5,115 bases of DNA from CBDUBU01 sp965365465 (GTDB taxonomy: Bacteria; Bacteroidota; Rhodothermia; Rhodothermales; DASSAV01), in assembly GCA_965365465.1 (NCBI GenBank), contig CBDUBU010000297.1:1-5115 (forward strand), written 5' to 3'. The translations under genes were made by a program, and so were the position numbers. Positions within the stretch are counted from its first letter, which is position 1, and the number at the start of each line of letters is the position of its first letter. Of this stretch, positions 1-5,115 are shown piece after piece. The notes under the pieces were generated by a model. It saw nothing but the letters and a program-made list of their open reading frames with translations, searched no databases and was not told where the DNA came from.

Positions 1-40
1 CAGTAATCATGCTTATCAATCAGTAATCATGCTTATCAAT
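1..40. repeat. Perfect 20-bp tandem direct repeat, two copies
   Basis: The unit cagtaatcatgcttatcaat occurs twice head to tail without mismatch (1-20 and 21-40). The array touches the window edge, so more copies may lie to the left. A related stretch, gcttaacaatcat, recurs at 83-95 and matches 31-43 at 12 of 13 positions. The unit is AT-rich compared with the neighbouring gene. It is not translated in any gene I can support. It could be an iteron-like binding site, the edge of a mobile or repetitive element, or a sequence-end assembly duplication. Confidence 0.85.
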
Positions 41-125
41 CATGTCTGAATCAAACCCTCACCCCGCGCCCCTCGTTTGCAAGCTTAACAATCATAGGGA
101 GAAGCCGTGGCGCAAAATGACCGGG

Positions 126-144
126 CTGATGCGTCATGCATCAG
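126..144 (-). terminator. Hairpin just downstream of the HTCS stop, possible terminator
   Basis: CTGATGC and GCATCAG (126-132 and 138-144) form a perfect 7-bp stem around a 5-base loop, about a dozen bases beyond the HTCS stop codon. On the minus strand it is followed only by a short T-containing stretch (cattttg) and not a proper U-run, so intrinsic termination is plausible but weak. It could equally be a small palindromic protein-binding site. Confidence 0.35.
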
Positions 145-155
145 GTGTCGGGCAT

Positions 156-3100
156 CTATGCGTGTTTTGCCCTGTATTCGGAGGGAGAAACGCCGAACTC
201 GGCCCGGAAAAGTTTGGAAAAATGATCGACATCGAGAAAGCCTGCCGCGTAGGCGGCTTCCGAGACGATGCAGGCGTTTGCTTCCAGCAGCCGGGCGGCA
301 TACTGAAGGCGAAGGCGGCGGACAAAGACGGCAGGGGTCATGCCGGAGGCCTGCCGCAGCCTGCGGCCGAGCTGGCTCTTGCTCATCCCGATTTCCTGTG
401 AAAAGACTTCCACATTGAACGTGCTGTCGCCGATATGCGCTGCGACAACGGCGCGCGCCTTTTCCAGAAACGCTTCGTCTTCGGAAGTAATGTCCATGTC
501 GCCGGGCTGGAGCGTGATGCGCCGGCTGAACTGGTTGCGAAGCTGCCGGCGGTTGTGAATCAGGTTATGGATGCGCGCTTGCAGTTCATCAACACGGAAG
601 GGTTTCTGGATGTAGTCATCGGCGCCCTGCTGCAACCCTTCCAGCCGGTCGGCTTCCCCGGCCCTGGCCGTGAGCAGGATCACCGGGATCGTGTTGTACT
701 GCGCGTGCGTTTTGAGCTTGCGGCAGAGTTCCATGCCATCCATGCCGGGCATCATGATGTCGCTAACGATCAGGTCGGGCGTGTACCTGTCCACACATTG
801 CAGCGCCTCGTTTCCGTTCCCGGCCTCGACGACGCGAAAGCTGGACTGGAGGTGGCTGCACAGGTAGGCCCGCACGTCGGCGTTATCCTCCACGACCAGC
901 ACGGTTGGCGCGTCTTCCGGCGTCTGCTCTTTTTCATCTTCGGGAGCAGGAGGAGCGGGGTCCCCTTCAACGTCAGGGAGGACCTGCACTTCGGGGATCG
1001 GCGTTTCGGCTTCGACAGCTTCTGCGGCGGCGGGTTCGATCCAGGGCAGTTGCAGAACGAACCGGGAGCCGAAGCCCGGCTTGCTGGCAACGGAGATATC
1101 GCCGCCATGGAGCAGCGCCAGTTCCCTTGCAAGCGCCAGTCCGAGGCCGCTGCCCCCGTGTACACGCGCAGCGGAGCCGTCTACCTGATAGAACCGCTCG
1201 AAGATACGAGGCAGGGCTTCTTCAGGGATGCCGATGCCGCTATCCCGCACGGAGATCGAAACCTGACGCTCCGAATGCGCAACGGAAACCTGAATACGCC
1301 CCCCCTCCGGGGTGAACTTGATCGCATTGGAAAGGAGGTTGCCGAGCGCTTTCCCGATCTTTCCGGCGTCAAAGCGCCACGGCAGCGCGTCGGCGTCTGA
1401 GAAAAAATGAAGGGCGAGCCGCTTCCGCTCGGCCAGCGGCGCATGAGCACGTACGAGGTCCTGCACGAACCCGGCCAGATCCCCTTCCTGGAGGCGCAGC
1501 TGCATGGCGTCGGATTCCAGCCGGGAGAGGTCCAGCAGTTCATCGACCAGCCGCTCGAGCCGGTGCGTGTTCTGGAGCGCAAGCTCCAGCTGCCGGCGCG
1601 CGCGCGGGTCGAACATCCCGTTTCCTTCGGTGAGCGTGTCCTGAAGGGGACCGCGAATCAGCAGGAGCGGCGTCCGAAACTCGTGCGAAACGTTGGCAAA
1701 AAAGCGCCGCTTCACCTGGTCCATCTCAAGCAGCCGATGGGCCTGTTCTGCGAGCAAGGCGGCCTGCTGCCCGGTTTTTTGCTTCTCCTCTTGCAGGCTG
1801 CGGGTGCGCTCTTCCACCTGCCGGGCAAGCTCTTTTCCGCGCAGATGCTGTATCCGGGCGCGGTAGGCAGCCGCTCCAAGCACGCCGACCACGGCAAGGC
1901 AAAGCAGATAGAACCAGACCGTTTCGTAGAAAAAGGGAGCCACGCGAAAGGTGAGGGAGGCGCCGGTTTCGTTCCACAGGCCATCGTTGTTGGCCGCGAT
2001 CACGCGGAAGGTATACGTTCCGGGAGGCAGGTTGGTGTAGAACGCCGTACGCCGCGCGCCGGCTTCGGTCCAGTACGTGTCGTGGCCTTCGAGCCGGTAG
2101 CGAAACCGGTTTTTCTCCGGCGCTACGAAGCTCAGGGCCGTGTAGTGAATCTCCACGTTGCGGGCGCCTGGCGCCAGCTCCCTTGCTGCATCCAGCGGCA
2201 CGGCCTGCCCATCGGCAAGCACGTTCTCGATGTGTACGGGTGGAGGCCGATCATTGAGCGTCAGCGTTTGCGGATCGACCACCACGGCGCCCTTGATCGT
2301 CGGGAACCAGAGGCGCCCGTCGCGGGCCTTCCAGCCGCCCGGCTCGGCCCGGTTGCATTCGGCGCTCGGCATCCCGTCTGCCTCGGTGAAAACAACAGAG
2401 GTGAGCTGCTTGATCCTGCCTTCAGCGAAGTCATACAACTCCTGCCGGCTCACCCGGAAAAGGCCCGCATCCGAACTCATCCAGAAATAGCCGGCGTCAT
2501 CCTCCAGGATCTGCCACACGCCATTGTTGTGGAGTCCATCCCCGGTGGTGTAGACGAAAAACCGGCCCTCCAGCAGCCGGTTGATCCCTCCGCCGTGCGT
2601 GCCGAACCAGAGCGCCCCGTTCCGCTCTTCGTAGATGGAGACGACAAAGTTGCTCGAAAGCCCGTCACGGGTCGTGTAGAGGCGCCACTGACCCTCTTTC
2701 AGGCGGAGCAACCCGTGGGTCGTAGCAAACCAGAGATTCCCGGCCCGGTCCTCATGTATCGACGAGACGGCGTTATCAAGCCATTTGACGCCGGGCGGGG
2801 TCGCCTCGGCAAAGGCAGGGTTTCGCGCGTCGGCGCTGCCGAGCAGCAAAAAACCATGCCCGCCGACCCACAGGTTTCCCTGGCGATCCTCGCGTATGGC
2901 GAGGACATTATGATCTGTGACAGCCGTCTGGATAGTCTGATTCGGGTGAAACACGGAAAGCCCGCGCTCCGTCCCGATCCAGAGGCGCCCCCTGTGATCT
3001 TCATGAAGGGCGCGCACATGACGGCTAACCAGTCCGTGACGGGTGTCATACACCCGGATTTCCCCGTCCTTCAGGCGGTGCAGGCCCCCGCCCCACGTGC

Positions 3101-4349
3101 CTATCCAGACGCTGCCGCTGCCGTCTTCATAGATGGGCATGACGAGGCCCTCCTGCAGCCCTTGCTGCTCCGTGTAAGCCTGCAATCTGCGCGGCGTCAG
3201 GCAAAGCAGGCCGCCGGACGTGCCAAACCACAGGTTCCCTTCAGCATCCTCCTGGAAGGCCGGGGTGAACGCATTGAAATCGAGATGCGCCGTGAGGTCG
3301 ATGGTAGTAAAGACGCCCTTGTGGAAGGTGATGAGTTTTTGCCTGTCGTTGAAAAGCCATATTCTGCCCTCGCTATCTTCGCGGATCTGCAGGTTTTCTT
3401 CCAGATCAGGATGCGTCCACGTTTCCAGGGCGCGCCCATCCCACCTGCCCAGCCCGAAGCTGCCCCGCAACCACAGGATGCCCTCCCGGTCTTCATGGAG
3501 CGTCACGGCCCCATCGGAGGCAGGAAGGGATAGATCGTGGGTGCGCAGCGCCCGGCCATCGAATTCCAGCAGGCGTCCGTCGTCGGTGACGAGCCATAAA
3601 TTGTCATGCTTGCTGGTGTGCCAGCTGCGAACGCGCGCCTCCGGCGGCCATTCAGGGGCGCTCAGGGGAACAAAGGTGCTGTCCGCAAAACGGTAGAGTC
3701 CTGTCTCTATCCCCGCCCACGGACGGCCCTGCGGGTCCACGTAAAGGTGAGGAGCAGAGGAGTCGGGCAGGCTGGCATCAAAAACCGTGATACGGCCGTC
3801 CTGGAGGCGACGCAAGCCCTGCTGCGTCGTCATCCAGATCGCGCCGCCGGCATCCTCGCCCGGGCCATGGCCTCCCGGATCCTTGACCTCCTGCTCACAG
3901 GACGCACTGGCCTCGGGGCTGCGCCGCCGCCCGGAGGCCGGCAGGTAAGAGGGATCGGGGAGCGCCACCCAGGCTCCATGCTCCAGATAGGCTATTTCGC
4001 CGAGCCGTGAGCCGCTCCAGAGGCGGCCTTCGCAGTCCTCGAACAAGTTGGAAATGAAGCTCGTTTCCCACCCCGGAATATCTTCGCGCGTAAAGACCTT
4101 GAACGTTATGCCGTCAAAACGCACCAGGCCCCCTCCGGTAGAGAGCCAGAGGTAGCCGTCGCTGGTTTGCGTGATCCGGAGGATATGGTTGACCGGCAGT
4201 CCATTCTCAGTCGTCCACGAGCGGACGAGGTATGCATCCGGGCTGGTTCGGGGATCGGTGGCAGAGGGCTGCCCGGCGGCAGCCAGGGCGCCGGCTGAGA
4301 GCGCGAAAACGACGACCAGGGATGCCTTTGGGAGGGAAAAGAAACTCAT
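156..4349 (-). CDS. Hybrid two-component system (HTCS) sensor kinase/response regulator with AraC-type DNA-binding domain
   Basis: A one-chain membrane sensor and transcription factor of 1397 residues, within the usual HTCS length. A signal peptide (about 1-25, ending ALAAAG) leads into about 15 two-component-regulator propeller motifs of the pattern ED..G.LW.GT..GL (about 45-693). These are followed by a Y_Y_Y domain (732-803), one membrane helix (about 811-829) and a coiled coil. The cytoplasmic kinase has H-box SHEFRTP (His889), N-box NLLSN (1004-1008), DSGIGIP (1036-1042) and GGSGLGL (1065-1071). The receiver (1149-1262) keeps Asp1155, phospho-acceptor Asp1197, Thr1227 and Lys1249. An AraC-type double HTH (about 1294-1394) closes the protein. 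All catalytic residues are present, so it looks functional. The start is firm: an in-frame TGA lies five codons upstream (4362-4364), although no strong Shine-Dalgarno precedes it. In Bacteroidota such proteins detect carbohydrate fragments and activate polysaccharide-use genes. The ligand here is unknown, and no degradation genes are visible beside it. Confidence 0.96.
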   Translation of the reverse strand: MSFFSLPKASLVVVFALSAGALAAAGQPSATDPRTSPDAYLVRSWTTENGLPVNHILRITQTSDGYLWLSTGGGLVRFDGITFKVFTREDIPGWETSFISNLFEDCEGRLWSGSRLGEIAYLEHGAWVALPDPSYLPASGRRRSPEASASCEQEVKDPGGHGPGEDAGGAIWMTTQQGLRRLQDGRITVFDASLPDSSAPHLYVDPQGRPWAGIETGLYRFADSTFVPLSAPEWPPEARVRSWHTSKHDNLWLVTDDGRLLEFDGRALRTHDLSLPASDGAVTLHEDREGILWLRGSFGLGRWDGRALETWTHPDLEENLQIREDSEGRIWLFNDRQKLITFHKGVFTTIDLTAHLDFNAFTPAFQEDAEGNLWFGTSGGLLCLTPRRLQAYTEQQGLQEGLVMPIYEDGSGSVWIGTWGGGLHRLKDGEIRVYDTRHGLVSRHVRALHEDHRGRLWIGTERGLSVFHPNQTIQTAVTDHNVLAIREDRQGNLWVGGHGFLLLGSADARNPAFAEATPPGVKWLDNAVSSIHEDRAGNLWFATTHGLLRLKEGQWRLYTTRDGLSSNFVVSIYEERNGALWFGTHGGGINRLLEGRFFVYTTGDGLHNNGVWQILEDDAGYFWMSSDAGLFRVSRQELYDFAEGRIKQLTSVVFTEADGMPSAECNRAEPGGWKARDGRLWFPTIKGAVVVDPQTLTLNDRPPPVHIENVLADGQAVPLDAARELAPGARNVEIHYTALSFVAPEKNRFRYRLEGHDTYWTEAGARRTAFYTNLPPGTYTFRVIAANNDGLWNETGASLTFRVAPFFYETVWFYLLCLAVVGVLGAAAYRARIQHLRGKELARQVEERTRSLQEEKQKTGQQAALLAEQAHRLLEMDQVKRRFFANVSHEFRTPLLLIRGPLQDTLTEGNGMFDPRARRQLELALQNTHRLERLVDELLDLSRLESDAMQLRLQEGDLAGFVQDLVRAHAPLAERKRLALHFFSDADALPWRFDAGKIGKALGNLLSNAIKFTPEGGRIQVSVAHSERQVSISVRDSGIGIPEEALPRIFERFYQVDGSAARVHGGSGLGLALARELALLHGGDISVASKPGFGSRFVLQLPWIEPAAAEAVEAETPIPEVQVLPDVEGDPAPPAPEDEKEQTPEDAPTVLVVEDNADVRAYLCSHLQSSFRVVEAGNGNEALQCVDRYTPDLIVSDIMMPGMDGMELCRKLKTHAQYNTIPVILLTARAGEADRLEGLQQGADDYIQKPFRVDELQARIHNLIHNRRQLRNQFSRRITLQPGDMDITSEDEAFLEKARAVVAAHIGDSTFNVEVFSQEIGMSKSQLGRRLRQASGMTPAVFVRRLRLQYAARLLEANACIVSEAAYAAGFLDVDHFSKLFRAEFGVSPSEYRAKHA

Positions 4350-4561
4350 GGCGTTTGCTTTTCACTACATGACAGGGCGCAGCGTGCCTCTTCGAGGGTG
4401 GTCAGGTGGAGGAGGGCAGGCGGCAGCGCCCGCTCTCAACACGGCATCGGACAAGCCGTACGTGGGGGCCGGACGAATCAGGGGCGTTGACCAGCCCTGC
4501 TCGTCGCGGTGAACCTCGATCCCGGACATGGCGCGCACGGGGTGAATGGCTGGGAAGGAGC
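4350..4561. other. GC-rich intergenic stretch with no supported gene
   Basis: This is the upstream region of the HTCS gene. It should contain that gene's promoter, but I see no convincing promoter hexamers on the minus strand. A 54-codon minus-strand reading frame (4529 down to 4365, beginning MSGIEVHRDEQGW) ends about 15 bases before the HTCS start. It has no ribosome binding site and a proline- and arginine-rich low-complexity tail, so I do not call it a gene. The plus strand could hold heavily decayed upstream parts of the recombinase fragment that follows, but I cannot recognise them. Confidence 0.4.
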
Positions 4562-4794
4562 GACTGCTTCCCCAAAGTATCGAAAGGCGGTGACAGGCGC
4601 CACATGGATTTCAGCAATCCATACGCCCTCTGCGGCGCCCCGGAGGTTGCCACACGTTCCGGCATTCGTTTGCCACGCATCTTCTGGAATCGGGCTATGA
4701 CATTCGCACGATCCAGGAACTCCTGAGACATAAGGATGTCAACACGACGATGATTTACACGCACGTTTTGAACAAAGGAGGCCACGGAGTCCGC

Positions 4795-4811
4795 AGTCCG
4801 GTTGACGGACT
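4795..4811. repeat. Short hairpin in the recombinase tail
   Basis: AGTCCG (4795-4800) and CGGACT (4806-4811) pair as a 6-bp stem with a 5-base loop. A direct copy of AGTCCG stands immediately before it at 4788-4793. The sequence codes for the conserved VRSPVDG tail of the recombinase, so codon constraint may explain part of it. It is not followed by a T-run. Confidence 0.4.
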
Positions 4812-4816
4812 TTGGT

Positions 4817-4838
4817 CCGGTTTAGAGAGGCTGTATAA
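4817..4838 (+). repeat. 22-bp imperfect direct repeat, copy 1
   Basis: This segment matches 4952-4973 at 19 of 22 positions, including an exact 11-bp core AGGCTGTATAA (4828-4838). It lies inside the last codons of the recombinase fragment. The two copies are offset by 135 bp. Confidence 0.75.
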
Positions 4839-4912
4839 ACCGTGACAGGTGATTTGGAAATATGAACGTAAAAGCTTTTTGTTAATGCGTTTACAGGGAT
4901 AGTTTAGAAGAG

Positions 4913-4955
4913 ACGGCAACTTCTTATACGGAAAGAAACAGCTTGTATTTGCCGT
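4913..4955. repeat. Interrupted inverted repeat upstream of the exported-protein gene
   Basis: ACGGCAA (4913-4919) is exactly complementary to TTGCCGT (4949-4955). Inside it, ATAC (4926-4929) pairs with GTAT (4945-4948). The right arm is therefore a continuous 11 bases, while the left arm is split by a 6-base bulge. It lies just before the TATAAT box, so an operator or an RNA stem is possible. It lacks the RYYYAAC and GTTRRRY cores expected of an integron attC site. Confidence 0.4.
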
Positions 4956-4974
4956 TTTATACAGGCTGTATAAT
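4949..4974 (+). promoter_or_regulatory. Possible promoter for the exported-protein gene
   Basis: A perfect TATAAT stands at 4969-4974 in an AT-rich tract about 55 bases before the start codon at 5030. The nearest -35-like elements are poorly spaced: TTGCCG at 4949 (14 bases) or TTGTAT at 4943 (20 bases). A TTTG at 4948-4951 could serve as a Bacteroidota-type -33 element, but the TAnnTTTG box is not matched. The -10 assignment rests mainly on the hexamer and its position. Confidence 0.35.
4952..4973 (+). repeat. 22-bp imperfect direct repeat, copy 2
   Basis: Second copy of the element at 4817-4838, with mismatches only at three positions (4955, 4960 and 4962). It contains the first five bases of the TATAAT box and overlaps the right arm of the inverted repeat. 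Confidence 0.75.
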
Positions 4975-5029
4975 CATTGTTATGTGGCTCGTTGGCCATC
5001 GCAGAACTACTCATTGTGCAGAGGGAATT

Positions 5030-5115
5030 ATGAGAATGCCGCTCTTGACCCTAAGCATCGTCCTCGCCAGTTTCGCGTTTGCAGGCTCGGTTTCTGCACA
5101 AGGTGTCGAGAGCAC
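5030..5115 (+). CDS. Exported protein, N-terminal part only (runs off the window)
   Basis: Twenty-eight codons are visible, beginning MRMPLLTLSIVLASFAFAGS and continuing VSAQGVES. A short basic N-terminus, a hydrophobic core and an SVSA-Q cleavage site make a textbook Sec signal peptide, with cleavage probably after residue 22. There is no lipobox cysteine. GAGGG at 5021-5025 is a good Shine-Dalgarno for the ATG at 5030. The in-frame ATG at 4982 would add 16 polar residues before the signal peptide and is less likely; the ATG at 5036 sits slightly far from the Shine-Dalgarno. The gene diverges from the HTCS gene. A TonB-dependent receptor, binding protein or enzyme under HTCS control would fit the context, but the visible residues do not identify the product. 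Confidence 0.75.
   Translation, partial: MRMPLLTLSIVLASFAFAGSVSAQGVES

Larger units (their letters stand above)
4562..4845 (+). pseudogene. C-terminal remnant of an integron-integrase/XerC-type tyrosine recombinase, frameshifted
   Basis: From 4648 to the TGA at 4843-4845 the plus strand reads CHTFRHSFATHLLESGYD, then IRTIQELLRHKDVNTTMIYT, then HVLNKGGHGVRSPVDGL. This is the catalytic C-terminus of a tyrosine recombinase. The HxxR box is His 4651 and Arg 4660, the second conserved His is at 4729 and the nucleophile Tyr at 4756. The LNxGGxGVRSPxD tail is typical of integron integrases. No start codon or N-terminal domain exists in this frame, and a TGA closes it at 4591-4593. A second frame just upstream reads CFPK (4565-4576) and RRHMDFS (4595-4615), resembling the FP...RRHHxxPS segment of the family. 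This suggests a deletion of roughly 30 bases plus a frameshift near 4630-4648. The usual LLGH is LLRH here, one G-to-A change. The fragment cannot make an active enzyme. Identity of the C-terminal part is strong; the part before 4648 is tentative. Confidence 0.85.

Noticed and set aside
1..95. CRISPR array
   Set aside because: The 20-bp units abut directly with no spacers, and the third copy is degenerate.
42..401. 119-residue plus-strand frame starting just after the tandem repeat
   Set aside because: About two thirds of it is antisense to the AraC domain, there is no ribosome binding site before its ATG, and the part outside the HTCS gene is not recognisable protein.
435..1400. 321-residue plus-strand open frame opposite the kinase, receiver and AraC domains
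   Set aside because: Same reasoning: a shadow of the HTCS codons with no domain signal of its own.
1407..3533. 708-residue open frame on the plus strand opposite the HTCS gene
   Set aside because: It lies wholly antisense to well-conserved propeller, Y_Y_Y and kinase sequence, shows no recognisable domain, and long antisense frames are common in GC-rich genes.
4365..4529. 54-codon minus-strand frame ending about 15 bases before the HTCS start
   Set aside because: No ribosome binding site, a low-complexity Pro/Arg tail and no recognisable family; position alone is not enough to call a leader gene.
4402..4785. 127-residue minus-strand frame reading RVNHRRVDILMSQEFLDRAN and onward
   Set aside because: It is the mirror of the recombinase codons; the conserved signal is on the plus strand, so this is an antisense artefact of the kind sometimes annotated as hypothetical proteins.
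4846..4985. Possible attC or attI recombination site of an integron
   Set aside because: No matched RYYYAAC and GTTRRRY cores were found flanking a hairpin, so the integron-site claim is not supported despite the integrase-like remnant.

Overview
The window is GC-rich and dominated by one very large minus-strand gene (156-4349). It encodes a 1397-residue hybrid two-component system (HTCS) protein: a periplasmic two-component-regulator beta-propeller sensor, a Y_Y_Y domain, one membrane segment, a histidine kinase, a receiver and an AraC-type DNA-binding domain in a single chain. This architecture is characteristic of Bacteroidota and relatives. The GC-rich codon use, together with an integron-integrase-like remnant next door, would fit a Rhodothermia-like lineage, but that placement is inference from style and not from a marker gene.

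Layout. Positions 1-155 lie downstream of the HTCS gene and hold a perfect 20-bp tandem repeat at the left edge, a degenerate third copy near 83-95, and a small hairpin just past the HTCS stop. Positions 156-4349 are the HTCS gene. Positions 4350-5029 are a 680-bp divergent intergenic region. Its GC-rich left part has no convincing gene. Its middle carries the frameshifted C-terminal end of a tyrosine recombinase of integron-integrase/XerC type (about 4562-4845, plus strand). Its right part (about 4846-4985) is markedly AT-rich and holds repeats, a dyad and a promoter-like TATAAT box. At 5030 a plus-strand gene begins with a clear ribosome binding site and signal peptide and runs off the window.

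Functionally, HTCS proteins sense a ligand (classically a glycan breakdown product) in the periplasm and activate nearby transport or degradation genes. The divergently oriented exported protein at 5030 is a candidate target, but too little of it is visible to say. The main oddities are the recombinase remnant between regulator and neighbour and the 19/22 direct repeat (4817-4838 and 4952-4973), which joins the end of the recombinase to the putative promoter of the exported protein. No clearly new multi-gene system is visible.
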